Shown here: positions 7,451-15,807 of the stretch, one piece after another
Position numbering within the stretch: position 1 is the stretch's first letter
How the letters are laid out: each line of letters begins with the position of its first letter
Source: 62-47 sp051954235
GTDB taxonomy: Bacteria; Pseudomonadota; Alphaproteobacteria; Rhizobiales; Xanthobacteraceae
Direction: 5' to 3'
NCBI GenBank assembly: GCA_051954235.1
Contig: JBQCHY010000057.1
Span: 1 to 64,000, forward strand
DNA: 64,000 nucleotides
Notes under the pieces: model-generated
What the model was told of the DNA's origin: nothing
Database searches by the model: none
The model's input: only the letters and a program-made list of their open reading frames with translations
Translations under genes and position numbers: made by a program

Positions 7451-8836
7451 TCAGGCGGTTGCCGGCAAAGCGCGATAGTCGCCGTTACCGAGTCCGGCCG
7501 GCGTAATCGGTAGGCCGCCGTCGGCATACTCGTTCAGCTTGTTGCGCAGCGTGCGGATCGAAATGCCGAGAATGTTCGCGGCATGGGTGCGATTGCCGAG
7601 ACAGTGCTTGAGTGTCTCGAGAATGAGATCACGCTCGACGTCGGCCACGGTGCGGCCGACCAGCGCGCGCGTCACCTGTTCCGCCGCAAGCGTCGCGTGA
7701 GCCACGGCGGGAGCGGATTTCGCGAAGTCGAGTCGGTCGCCGTCCGGCGTGAGGATGGCCTCGGTGCCGATGTCATCGCCCTGCGCCATCAGCACCGCAC
7801 GATGAATGGTGTTTTCCAACTCGCGAACGTTGCCCTGCCAGCGGTTGCTGGCGAGCACCTGCCGCGCTTCGTTCGAGATCGGGCGGACGGGAACGCCATT
7901 GGCGTTGGCATACTTCTTGGCGAAATGCTGCGCCAGTTCCATGATGTCCGCGGGCCGCTCGCGCAGCGGCGGCAGCTTCAGGTTGACGACGTTGAGCCGG
8001 AATAGCAGGTCTTCGCGGAAAGTCCCTTCGCGCACCGCATCCGCAAGGTTGCGGTTCGAGGTGGCGATGATGCGGATATCGACCGGCACCGGGCGGGTGC
8101 CGCCGACACGGTCGATGACGCGTTCCTGAATCGCACGCAGCAGCTTCGATTGCAGCCGCACGTCCATTTCGGAAATTTCGTCGAGCAGCAATGTGCCACC
8201 GCTGGCTTCCTCGAACTTGCCGATGCGTCGTGCGATGGCGCCGGTGAACGCGCCTTTCTCGTGGCCGAACAGTTCACTCTCAAGCAAGTGTTCGGGAATG
8301 GCCGCGCAATTCACCGAGATAAACGGTTTCCTGGCGCGTTGTGAACGGCCATGAACGTAACGCGCCAGCACTTCCTTGCCGGTGCCGGATTCGCCGGTGA
8401 TCATGATCGAAGCATCGGAGCCGGCGATCTGTTGCGCCAGCTTGATGACCTTGGCCGTTGCCTCGTCGCGATAGATCAGATCGCGCGAATCGTTGGCGAC
8501 CGCCGCCAGCACCGCGGCGATCAATTCCGGATCTGGCGGCAGCGGGATGTATTCCTTGGCGCCAGCGTGAATGGCAGCGACCGCCGCGCGCGCGTCGCTG
8601 GCGATACCGCACGCGACGATCGGCACATGGATGTGTTCGGCCTCGAGCCGCATCACCAGGTCGCGAATGTCGAGTGCGACATCGACCAGCAGAAGGTCCG
8701 CGCCTTTGCCGCCGCGTAGCACGCGCATCGCCAGTTCACTGTCTTCGGCATGAGTCACCGATGCGCCATTGTCCATGGCGATTTTGGTTGCGGTGGTCAG
8801 TTGCCCCTTCAGGGTGCCGACGATGAGAAGCCGCAT
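7451..8836 (-). CDS. flbD: FlbD, sigma-54-dependent flagellar response regulator
   Basis: A 461-residue enhancer-binding activator of RpoN-dependent flagellar genes. A receiver-like domain covers residues 1-115; the phospho-acceptor position Asp52 is present, but the N-terminal acidic pair of standard receivers is missing (MRLLIVG). The AAA+ domain has Walker A GESGTGKE at about 148 and the sigma-54 contact loop GAFTGA at 195-200. A Fis-type helix-turn-helix lies near residues 400-440. In Caulobacter FlbD works with the trans-acting factor FliX, which is not visible here. It ends the fliF-fliG-fliH-fliN-flbD run, 52 bp after fliN. Confidence 0.93.
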   Translation of the reverse strand: MRLLIVGTLKGQLTTATKIAMDNGASVTHAEDSELAMRVLRGGKGADLLLVDVALDIRDLVMRLEAEHIHVPIVACGIASDARAAVAAIHAGAKEYIPLPPDPELIAAVLAAVANDSRDLIYRDEATAKVIKLAQQIAGSDASIMITGESGTGKEVLARYVHGRSQRARKPFISVNCAAIPEHLLESELFGHEKGAFTGAIARRIGKFEEASGGTLLLDEISEMDVRLQSKLLRAIQERVIDRVGGTRPVPVDIRIIATSNRNLADAVREGTFREDLLFRLNVVNLKLPPLRERPADIMELAQHFAKKYANANGVPVRPISNEARQVLASNRWQGNVRELENTIHRAVLMAQGDDIGTEAILTPDGDRLDFAKSAPAVAHATLAAEQVTRALVGRTVADVERDLILETLKHCLGNRTHAANILGISIRTLRNKLNEYADGGLPITPAGLGNGDYRALPATA

Positions 8837-8888
8837 GGTTTACTCCTATTTGGTATTCGTGCGTTGCGTGCCGGATGAGGTCCGCGCG

Positions 8889-9239
8889 TCAGGCGCGCTC
8901 CGCCTTGATGATTTCGGTCATGGTGACGCCGAGCTTGTCCTCGACGAGGACGACTTCGCCGCGCGCCACCAGCCGGTTGTTGACGTAGATGTCGATGGCT
9001 TCGCCGACGCGGCGATCGAGTTCGAGAACGGTGCCGGGGCCGAGCTTGAGAAGTTCGCCGACGTCCATCTTGGAGCGGCCGAGCACCGCCGAAACCTGTA
9101 CCGGCACGTCGAATACGGCCTCCAGATCGGCGGCGACGCGAGCGCTCTGTTCGTAGTCGCCACCGGTGTCATCGACCATCGACGGCGCATCGGCGGCATT
9201 GAGGTCTTGCAGCGGGACTTTCCCGTCGGTGTCGCTCAT
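8889..9239 (-). CDS. fliN: flagellar motor switch protein FliN
   Basis: A 116-residue C-ring component of the flagellar motor, needed for torque switching and export. The SpoA domain fills the C-terminal half (VPVQVSAVLGRSKM, then LGPGTVLELDR and VNNRLVARGEVVLVEDKLGV). The acidic N-terminal 45 residues are a normal variable extension. The ATG at 9239 overlaps the fliH stop codon (ATGA), so the two are translationally coupled. The frame opens further upstream, but those residues are an Arg-rich shadow of fliH. Confidence 0.95.
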   Translation of the reverse strand: MSDTDGKVPLQDLNAADAPSMVDDTGGDYEQSARVAADLEAVFDVPVQVSAVLGRSKMDVGELLKLGPGTVLELDRRVGEAIDIYVNNRLVARGEVVLVEDKLGVTMTEIIKAERA

Positions 9240-9871
9240 GGTGTCCTCGTGGCGTTGCGATGGCGCGAGGCGACGTAGCGCCCGACCAGTTCGGTGATCT
9301 TGGCGTCGATGGCGGCGGCTTCGCGCACGACACCGCCGTCCGCCCATTCGATCTTGCAGTCGCCGATAGCGAGTTCAGGCTCGGCGAGAACGATCAGGCG
9401 GCCGGCGAAACCGCTTTGTTTCGCCATGCGTTCAAACGCGTCACGCGCCTGCTCGTAAAGCCCGTCGTTGATCCGGATCACCAGATGCGGCGTCGAGACC
9501 AGATGCTTGAAGCAGTCGCTGACCAGTTCGGTGATTTCGGCTAGCGGTTCGGCCTCGATCAATGCGCCACTCAATTTGCGCGCGGTAGCAATAGCGACAT
9601 CCACCGCCTCGGTTTGCAGGCGGCTCTCGATCTCCGCGAATTGGGCGGCGATGGCGGCAATGCTGTTGCCGATCTGTTGGAAGGACATCGCGACCCGCCG
9701 CTCGCTTTCGATGTGACTTTCGCGCTGCCCGGCATCGAAGCCGTTGCGATAGGCCTGCGCTTCCGCCTGCGCGACGCGCGAAGCGATCTCGGCAGGCGTC
9801 GCTGCGCGCTCGCGCGACCGGTCGGGCGCGGAGAAGTCGACATCGAACAGGAATTTTGCCGGGGCCGCCAT
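9236..9871 (-). CDS. fliH: FliH-like flagellar export regulator
   Basis: A 211-residue protein with the features of FliH, the negative regulator and stator of the export ATPase FliI. It has an Ala/Glu/Gln-rich N-terminal helix (about residues 25-95) and a C-terminal region (LAEPELAIGDCKIEWADGGV) that matches the FliH/YscL core. Alphaproteobacterial FliH proteins diverge strongly, so the call rests on both this motif and the position between fliG and fliN. The start codon overlaps the fliG stop by one base (TGATG). No fliI is found in the window. Confidence 0.88.
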   Translation of the reverse strand: MAAPAKFLFDVDFSAPDRSRERAATPAEIASRVAQAEAQAYRNGFDAGQRESHIESERRVAMSFQQIGNSIAAIAAQFAEIESRLQTEAVDVAIATARKLSGALIEAEPLAEITELVSDCFKHLVSTPHLVIRINDGLYEQARDAFERMAKQSGFAGRLIVLAEPELAIGDCKIEWADGGVVREAAAIDAKITELVGRYVASRHRNATRTP

Positions 9872-10959
9872 CAGTACACCAACTCGTCGTCGGCGCGATT
9901 CTTCGACAGCATGATTTCACCCTTGGCGGCAAGATCCTTGGCGAGATTGACGAGAAGTGCCTGCGCCTCGTCGACATCGCGCAAGCGGACAGGGCCGAGG
10001 GCGGCCATGTCGTCCAGCAGCATCTTGCCGGCGCGCGACGACATGTTGCCGAGGAAGAAGCCGCGAACGTCTTCGTTGGCGCTTTTCAGCGCGATGCCGA
10101 GCTTGTCCTTGTCGACATGGCGCATCAGGGTTTGTGCCGACGCCGAGTCCAACTTGACCAGATCGTCGAAGGTGAACATCAGCGCCTTGATCCGCTCGGC
10201 GGATTCGCGGTTGTCCTCTTCCAGCGAGGTGATGAAGCGGGTTTCGGTCTGGCGATCGAAGTTGTTGAAGATTTCGGCCATGACTTCGTGAGCGTCGCGG
10301 CGGCGGGTCTGCGACAGGTTCGACATGAACTCGCTACGCAGCGTCTGTTCGACGCGCTCGATGACCTCTTTCTGCACGGCTTCCATTTTCAGCATGCGGT
10401 TGACAACGTCGAGCGCCATGTCTTCCGGCAGGATCGCCAGCACGCGCGCGGCGTGTTCCGGCTTGAGCTTCGACAGCACCACCGCGATGGTCTGCGGATA
10501 TTCGTTCTTCAGGTAGTTGGCGAGCACCTCTTCCTGAACGTTGGAGAGCTTCTCCCACATGTTGCGACCGGCGGGACCGCGGATTTCGTCCATGATGCCG
10601 TTGACGCGATCCGCCGGCAGATATTGTTGCAGCAACCGCTCGGTGGCGTCGAAGTTGCCCATCAGGGCACCCGATGCCGACATCCGCGAGACGAATTCCA
10701 GCAGAAGGTCTTCGACGACGTCGGCTTCGATGGTGCCGAGCGACGACATGACGACCGACAATTCGCGGACCTCCTCGTCGTCCAGCATCGACCAGACCTT
10801 GCCGCCATATTGCTCACCGAGCGCCAGCATCAGCACGGCGGCGCGCTGCGGCCCCGACATCGGCTTTGTCTTGGCGCGGTTGTTCTGGCGCGCGGCGAGG
10901 GTGGCGACGACGCTGGCGATATCGTTGTTGGATTGAGCGATTTGCTGCGGAACGGCCAT
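9871..10959 (-). CDS. fliG: flagellar motor switch protein FliG
   Basis: A 362-residue C-ring protein that links the MS ring to the stator and generates torque. The middle-domain motif is EYPQTIAVVLS, an EYPQ variant of the usual EHPQ. The C-terminal torque helix region (FTFDDLVKLD ... LMRHVDKDKLGIALK) carries the expected charged residues. The ATG at 10959 is chosen because GGAG lies 11 nt upstream and only 2 nt then separate it from the fliF stop; the alternative upstream start would overlap fliF by 22 bp. It is translationally linked to fliF and fliH. Confidence 0.96.
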   Translation of the reverse strand: MAVPQQIAQSNNDIASVVATLAARQNNRAKTKPMSGPQRAAVLMLALGEQYGGKVWSMLDDEEVRELSVVMSSLGTIEADVVEDLLLEFVSRMSASGALMGNFDATERLLQQYLPADRVNGIMDEIRGPAGRNMWEKLSNVQEEVLANYLKNEYPQTIAVVLSKLKPEHAARVLAILPEDMALDVVNRMLKMEAVQKEVIERVEQTLRSEFMSNLSQTRRRDAHEVMAEIFNNFDRQTETRFITSLEEDNRESAERIKALMFTFDDLVKLDSASAQTLMRHVDKDKLGIALKSANEDVRGFFLGNMSSRAGKMLLDDMAALGPVRLRDVDEAQALLVNLAKDLAAKGEIMLSKNRADDELVY

Positions 10960-10961
10960 GA

Positions 10962-12575
10962 TCAAGCGGGCTCCGAGAGCCATTGACGGATGATGGAGAC
11001 GGTTTCGGACGGATTGCGATCGGCCAGTTCACCGACGCGATGCACCGACTGGGCGTGAACCTGGCCCTGCACCTGAGCGACGTCGATCATCTGCGACGTG
11101 GCGTTGCTGGGGATCAGGTTTTGTCCGGGAGGCGGCGTGGCGTCAGTCAATGCAGGGGCCGGAGCGGGAGCGGGCGCCGGTGCCGGATCGGGGCTGAGAA
11201 TACGCTTCACCAGCGGGCGGACCACCATGAATACCACCACGAGACCGAGCAGCAGCACCACCACCATCTCGATCAGGTTCATGACATCGTCCTTGGTGAA
11301 CGACAGCATGCCGAGCATTCCGGTCGGCTCGTTGATCGGCTGAGCCATCGGCGGCTCGGCGAACTTGAGATTGACGACTTCCACCTGGTCGCCGCGCTTC
11401 TGGTCGAAGCCGATGGCCGAGCGCACCAATGCAGCGATGCGATCAAGCTGCTCCTTGTCACGCGCCTGATAGACCATCTCGCCCTTGTCGTTCTTGGCAT
11501 AGGTGCCATCGACCAGCACCGCGACGGAGATGCGATTGACGCGCCCGGCCTCGGTCACCTCGGTCTTGGTAGTGCGGGAGATCTCGTAGTTGTTGGTTTC
11601 TTCGCTCTTCTTGCTCTGGTCGCGGGCTGTGGGAGCGGTGTCCTGACGCTGGTTGCCGGGCAGTTCGTTATTCACCGTCACCTGGCCGTCGCGATTGTCG
11701 GCGGTGAGGGAGGATTCTTCGCGGGTCTGGCTGGAACGCAGCACGCGGCCTTCCGGATCGAACTTGTCGGAGGTCTGCGTCACCTTGTTGTAGTCGAAGT
11801 CCGCCGAGAGCTGCACGCGGGCGCGGCCGGAGCCGACCACCGACGAGACGATCGATTCGATTTCGCCGCGCAGCCGTTTTTCGTAATTGATCCGGCGCTC
11901 GTCGCTGGTCGCGCCGCCGTTTGCGGGATCGCCTGCGGCGCCGTCCGCGAGCAGTTGACCGGCCTCGTCGACGATGGAAACGCGCTGCGGCTTCAGGCCG
12001 TTGACGGCGGAGGCCACCAGATGCCGGATCGCGCGGACCTGCTGCTGTTCGAGCGCGCCGCGAACCCGCAGCACGATGGAAGCGGAAGGCTCGGGCGCTT
12101 CCCGCGAGAACAGCGGGCGTTCCGGCAGCACCAGATGGACGCGGGCGGCCTGAATCCGGTCGATGGCCCGGATGGTGCGCGCCAGTTCGCCTTCCAATGC
12201 CCGCAGGTGATTGATGTTTTGGACGAAACTGGTGGAGCCGAGGGTGTCGGACTTGTCGAAGATTTCGTAGCCGACGCCGCCGCCCTTGGGCAGGCCGCCT
12301 TCGGCGAGTTTCATGCGCAGCCGCGTCACCTTGTCCTTCGGCACCATCAGGATGGCGCCGTCGTTGCGCATCTCGTAGGGGATCGCCTGCCGCTCAAGCT
12401 CCTTGATGATGCTGGATGAGTCCTCGACGCTGAGATCGGTGAATAGCGTCGTCATCTGCGGCGTTGTGACGCGCATGATGACGAAGCCGAAGAACCCGAT
12501 CAGCGCCAGCGTCACCGCGGCCATCGCGGCCAGTCGGGATGCACCCAAGCCTTTTAGGAATGCCAAGCCCTGCAC
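10962..12575 (-). CDS. fliF: flagellar MS-ring protein FliF
   Basis: A 537-residue inner-membrane protein that builds the MS ring, the base on which the flagellum assembles. The first membrane segment is at about residues 15-35 and the second near residues 430-455 (MVVVLLLGLVVVFMVV). The periplasmic YscJ/FliF domains lie between them. The cytoplasmic C-terminus, which binds FliG, includes a Pro/Ala repeat. The GTG at 12575 is preferred: AGGGG lies 9 nt upstream, and it gives the VQGLAFLKGLG start usual for this group. It heads the fliF-fliG-fliH-fliN-flbD unit, with paired GTTAAC sites 70-86 bp upstream. Confidence 0.95.
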   Translation of the reverse strand: MQGLAFLKGLGASRLAAMAAVTLALIGFFGFVIMRVTTPQMTTLFTDLSVEDSSSIIKELERQAIPYEMRNDGAILMVPKDKVTRLRMKLAEGGLPKGGGVGYEIFDKSDTLGSTSFVQNINHLRALEGELARTIRAIDRIQAARVHLVLPERPLFSREAPEPSASIVLRVRGALEQQQVRAIRHLVASAVNGLKPQRVSIVDEAGQLLADGAAGDPANGGATSDERRINYEKRLRGEIESIVSSVVGSGRARVQLSADFDYNKVTQTSDKFDPEGRVLRSSQTREESSLTADNRDGQVTVNNELPGNQRQDTAPTARDQSKKSEETNNYEISRTTKTEVTEAGRVNRISVAVLVDGTYAKNDKGEMVYQARDKEQLDRIAALVRSAIGFDQKRGDQVEVVNLKFAEPPMAQPINEPTGMLGMLSFTKDDVMNLIEMVVVLLLGLVVVFMVVRPLVKRILSPDPAPAPAPAPAPALTDATPPPGQNLIPSNATSQMIDVAQVQGQVHAQSVHRVGELADRNPSETVSIIRQWLSEPA

Positions 12576-12645
12576 GAACCAACCCCTGAGATTCGGCACG
12601 GAACGCCGACTGGGCAAAATTTGCCCATGGGATGGTTTCCATATG

Positions 12646-12661
12646 GTTAACGGCGGTTAAC
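12646..12661. promoter_or_regulatory. paired GTTAAC sites upstream of fliF, possible CtrA-type operator
   Basis: Two GTTAAC hexamers are separated by GGCG, so their centres are 10 bp apart, one helical turn. They lie in the fliF promoter region. The CtrA box of Caulobacter is TTAA-N7-TTAA; here the gap is N6, one base short. Another OmpR-family flagellar regulator such as FtcR could be the ligand instead. This is inference from symmetry and position. Confidence 0.35.
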
Positions 12662-12688
12662 TTCGATGACGAAATCTGGAAACGACTA

Positions 12689-12717
12689 AAAATCGGCTCC
12701 CGAAGAGAGCCGATTTT
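12689..12717 (-). terminator. hairpin terminator between sciP and fliF
   Basis: An 11-bp perfect stem (AAAATCGGCTC / GAGCCGATTTT) with a 7-nt loop, 27 bp past the sciP stop. The A and T ends make it work in either direction. It should separate the sciP transcript from the fliF operon. Confidence 0.7.
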
Positions 12718-12743
12718 CAGACAATTCGCGATGTCAGGAAGGC

Positions 12744-13019
12744 TTACTGGCGATATTGCTGGATACGGGTGGTGCGCAGACCGGCAAGACCATGCTGGTC
12801 GATGGAAAACTGCCAGGACAGGAACTCGTCCACGGTCAGCGTATAGCGGCTACAAGCCTCTTCGAGGGACAATAGCCCGCCGCGCACCGCGGCAACGACT
12901 TCGGCCTTGCGGCGGATGACCCACCGCTTGGTTCCGGGCGCGGGAAGGTCCGCGATGGTTAACGGACTTCCGTCGGGCCCGATGACGTATTTCACCCTCG
13001 GGCGATGGGGTTCGGTCAT
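12744..13019 (-). CDS. sciP: SciP, small CtrA-inhibitory protein (DUF1153)
   Basis: A 91-residue DNA-binding protein. In Caulobacter, SciP binds CtrA at its target promoters and blocks its activity in G1. The DUF1153 core is seen as VKYVIGPDGSPLT, then PGTKRWVIRRKAEVV, and a helix-turn-helix (LSLEEACSRYTLTVDEFLSW). The C-terminal GLAGLRTTR is usual. The ATG at 13019 is chosen since the family starts close to TEPHRPRVKYV. Its position among flagellar genes fits a CtrA-controlled flagellar hierarchy. A near-consensus CtrA box lies about 57 bp upstream. Confidence 0.9.
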   Translation of the reverse strand: MTEPHRPRVKYVIGPDGSPLTIADLPAPGTKRWVIRRKAEVVAAVRGGLLSLEEACSRYTLTVDEFLSWQFSIDQHGLAGLRTTRIQQYRQ

Positions 13020-13075
13020 GGCATACTCACAAACACTAACCACTGAACTCACAATCGCAATCTACCGGGCTCGGC

Positions 13076-13090
13076 TTAAAATTTGCCTAA
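13076..13090 (-). promoter_or_regulatory. candidate CtrA box upstream of sciP
   Basis: On the minus strand the sequence is TTAG-N7-TTAA, seven of eight matches to the TTAA-N7-TTAA consensus with exact spacing. It ends 57 bp before the sciP ATG. In Caulobacter sciP is itself activated by CtrA, which supports the call. Confidence 0.45.
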
Positions 13091-13139
13091 GCATACCGTT
13101 GCAATCCGACATGCTTCGGAACTTGGCCTCGGGACGGGC

Positions 13140-13171
13140 ATAAAATAAAAAAGCCCGCCTGACGGCGGGCT
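13140..13171 (-). terminator. intrinsic terminator after flgD
   Basis: An 8-bp stem (AGCCCGCC / GGCGGGCT) with a TGAC loop. In the minus direction it is followed by TTTTTATTTTA. It lies 40 bp past the flgD stop and closes the fliK-flgD unit. Confidence 0.88.
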
Positions 13172-13211
13172 GAGGCAGGATCAAGCCTGAGCGAGGAGCG
13201 ACGATTGGCGT

Positions 13212-13910
13212 TCACGAGGAGGTGCGGGCGATCACCTTCTTGATCTTGTCGACGGTGAAACTTTGATCGCCGATCGAGAGCATCGGCGGATCCTGGCTCA
13301 AATCCGCCGACTGCACGACGCCCTGGATCTCGGTGGAGACGGCGACGGTTTGGCCGGATGCATCCTTGGCGGTCGCGGTCAGGGTGTAATTGCCATCGGG
13401 CCACTGCGAGCCGTCGCTGCCGCGACCGTCCCATTGAAACGCTTGATGGTCGCCTGCGTTCATCGAGAAATTGCCGGAATAAACTGCCTGACCGGCGGAA
13501 TTGCTGATGGTGACAGTGACGCTAGACGGCTTGCTGACGCCGAGCGCCCAGGTTGCCTTGCCGTCGCTCAACGTCGCCGTGCTGCCGTCCACCACAGCAG
13601 TGGAGCCGACGAAATTCAACGCCTGGGTCGATTGCGCCGTCTTCTGCAAGGTGACCAGCGAGGTGAGTTGATCGTTGGTCTTGAGTTGCTGCTCGACGCC
13701 CGCGAACTGCACCAGTTGCTGGGTGAACTGGTTGGTATCGAGCGGGTCGAGCGGGTTCTGGTTCTGCAACTGCGTTGTCAGCAGCGTCAGGAAGGTTTGA
13801 AAATTGTCGGCAATGCCCGTGGTCTTGCTCGTCGACGTCGAGCTGCTCGATGTCGCCGGATTCGCAGGCGCCGAGACGATGGTATTGGGAAGCGTTGCTT
13901 CGACGCCCAT
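13212..13910 (-). CDS. flgD: flagellar hook assembly (capping) protein FlgD
   Basis: A 232-residue scaffold protein that caps the growing hook and allows FlgE subunits to assemble. The N-terminal family motif is clear: FLTLLTTQLQNQNPLDPLD, then FTQQLVQFAGVEQQL. The C-terminal half contains the FlgD Ig-like region (FQWDGRGSDGSQWPDGNYT). The Ser/Thr-rich residues 15-30 act as an export leader; no Sec signal is present, as expected for a type III substrate. It follows fliK by 9 bp and is probably co-transcribed with it. Confidence 0.95.
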   Translation of the reverse strand: MGVEATLPNTIVSAPANPATSSSSTSTSKTTGIADNFQTFLTLLTTQLQNQNPLDPLDTNQFTQQLVQFAGVEQQLKTNDQLTSLVTLQKTAQSTQALNFVGSTAVVDGSTATLSDGKATWALGVSKPSSVTVTISNSAGQAVYSGNFSMNAGDHQAFQWDGRGSDGSQWPDGNYTLTATAKDASGQTVAVSTEIQGVVQSADLSQDPPMLSIGDQSFTVDKIKKVIARTSS

Positions 13911-13919
13911 GGCGATCTC

Positions 13920-15503
13920 CTAAACTCTGATATCGAGGCCGCGGTTTGCGCCGGCGGCGTATGAATAAGTGGCATTCGCGGCGACCAACGGCGCGGCAGC
14001 AGTCTCGCTGATCACGAGGCGCTGCGGCTGGCGTTCGGTCTGTCCATTATTGTTGTTCTGCTGGCCGGAGGATTGATCGCGCAGGCTGAATTGCAGGCCG
14101 CTTTGCCCAGTCTTCAATCCGGCATCTTCCAGCGAACGCTGAAGTTGCGGTGCGTCCTGCCGTAACATCGCCAATGTCTCTGGCTTTTCCACCGTCAAAT
14201 GCGACGTGACATTGCCGTGTCGGTCGACGTCGAGCCGCACATCGATGCGGCCGAGTTCGGCTGGATCGAGACGGATTTCAAACCGGCTGTTGCCGGCGCG
14301 CGCGCTGGCGGCGATCTGCACGGCGAGGCCGCTGACGGGCACGGCGAGATTGGTTACGGCCGTTGCCGTCAGTTGTGTTGCCGGAATGGCCGCAGTGGCT
14401 GGCGCTTGCTGCGTCGTCATCGTGGCGCCGAGTTGGGACGGGGCCTCAGGCGTTGGTGTTTGCGGTTGTGACACAACCGTTCCGGCGTGGTGTCTGCTCG
14501 TTGATGGCGTCGCGGAATCATCTTTCGAACGATCAGCTTGAGCGGGCGATGCGGCAGGTGTCGCGTCAGCGTCGGTCTTGCCTTGCTGATGCGAGTTCGC
14601 CTGTGTGGCGCCGGGTTGAGTGGCCGAAGGCGGTGCAGCGGTCGGCGCTTGCGGCTGCGATGTGTCGTCGGATGGTGTTGCGTCAGCGGTCGCTTCCGTG
14701 TGCACAGCTAGCTTGTCGCTCGATTTAATCACCTTCGAAGCCGCGCTCGCGACCGCGGATGCCAGTTGGGGCGTTACCGTTGGCTGAGCTTCAGCTTCTG
14801 ACTCAGTGGCCGGCACAGGGGTCGTTGCGATTGTCTTGGCGATGGTGAAGTTGGTCGCGTTCACTTCGCTGGCCGCGCCAGCAACCGCCTCGGCGATTGG
14901 CGAGGTCTCGGTGCCCGGCGCGGTTGGCATTGCCGACGCCTCCGCGGACGCCGCGATCGCAGCAGCCGCGATGCTCAACGGTGCGGCGGTGCCCGATGCC
15001 GAGGTCGCCGGCGACGTGGTCGGGGTGGGCGCGGCCGGAGTCGTCACCGTGGCAACCGCAATGGCCGACGGGTCCGGCGGAACGTCCGGAGTGGCAGCCG
15101 TCGCCGCGCCAATGTCCGAAGTTTGCCCCGGATTGGCATCGGCGGAAGCGTCGGAGGTCTTTTCGGATTTCGTCTGCTTCGATGTTTTTTCCCCCGCATG
15201 ATGCGAACCTTTGCCGGCTGCCGTGCTTTCGGTATTGCGGGGCGAATTGGGCGGAGTGGCTGCCGCATCGGTCGTGGTGTCGCGTAGCGGGTCGCTGTCC
15301 TGGTGGGAGGCGCGAGCAGAGGCTTGCGATGAATCGCGACGGTCCGTCGGCGCGGGACGCGAAGGCTCGGCCGGCGCCTGCGCATTGGCGTCAACCAGGG
15401 CCGCGAAACCGCTCGGTTGCGACGGGGCATCCGGCGCCGAAGGCCGTAGTGTCTCGGATCGGACGGGGGATGTCGCACTGGACTCGGATCTGACGCTGAA
15501 CAC
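13920..15503 (-). CDS. fliK: flagellar hook-length control protein FliK
   Basis: A 527-residue secreted ruler protein that sets hook length and switches export specificity. The first 370 residues are very rich in Ala, Pro, Thr and Ser, as expected for the extended ruler region. The C-terminal FliK domain is recognised by RFEIRLDPAELGRIDVRLD and by LRQDAPQLQRSLEDAGL. An asparagine run and a Gln-rich segment follow. The composition makes the frame prone to false reads on the other strand. It is the first gene of the fliK-flgD pair; no matching sigma-54 promoter with correct spacing was found upstream. Confidence 0.92.
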   Translation of the reverse strand: MFSVRSESSATSPVRSETLRPSAPDAPSQPSGFAALVDANAQAPAEPSRPAPTDRRDSSQASARASHQDSDPLRDTTTDAAATPPNSPRNTESTAAGKGSHHAGEKTSKQTKSEKTSDASADANPGQTSDIGAATAATPDVPPDPSAIAVATVTTPAAPTPTTSPATSASGTAAPLSIAAAAIAASAEASAMPTAPGTETSPIAEAVAGAASEVNATNFTIAKTIATTPVPATESEAEAQPTVTPQLASAVASAASKVIKSSDKLAVHTEATADATPSDDTSQPQAPTAAPPSATQPGATQANSHQQGKTDADATPAASPAQADRSKDDSATPSTSRHHAGTVVSQPQTPTPEAPSQLGATMTTQQAPATAAIPATQLTATAVTNLAVPVSGLAVQIAASARAGNSRFEIRLDPAELGRIDVRLDVDRHGNVTSHLTVEKPETLAMLRQDAPQLQRSLEDAGLKTGQSGLQFSLRDQSSGQQNNNNGQTERQPQRLVISETAAAPLVAANATYSYAAGANRGLDIRV

Positions 15504-15807
15504 GGGAACCTCGGCTCATGAAATCGAGACTTCTCCAGCAAGGAACAGGCCAAGCGGTGCGAAACGAAAAGTCTTTATGAATCAGACGTATATCAAATCA
15601 GCGAAGCCGTTCCCGGAGGCCATGGGCCGCAGGTTTCTGCCCAGCGGCAAGATTTGCCGCCAACTGCCGGTACGGCATGATTGCCTCCCCGGGATGCCAA
15701 CGTTATGTAGATAAGAAGAGATGCCTCGATCGGCGGAACGTCCGCCGCCTAGCTTGGAACCTGACGATCGCGAAAATGTCTGGCGCGATCGCGAGCAAGA
15801 CCGGTCA
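15504..15807. other. intergenic region between divergent fliK and mnmA
   Basis: This region should hold both promoters. A sigma-54-like GG...GC pair is present on the fliK side but its gap is 11 rather than 10 bp. No terminator, repeat or additional gene is supported. A frame opens at 15721 ahead of mnmA, but its 29 extra residues are charged and atypical for the family. Confidence 0.4.

Noticed and set aside
9856..12419. Long plus-strand frames opposite fliG and fliF
   Set aside because: Same reason: high-GC antisense shadows without motifs or ribosome-binding sites.
15504..15700. Possible sigma-54 promoter before fliK
   Set aside because: A GG...GC pair exists on the minus strand, but the gap is 11 bp and sigma-54 boxes need 10; the flanking bases also fit poorly.
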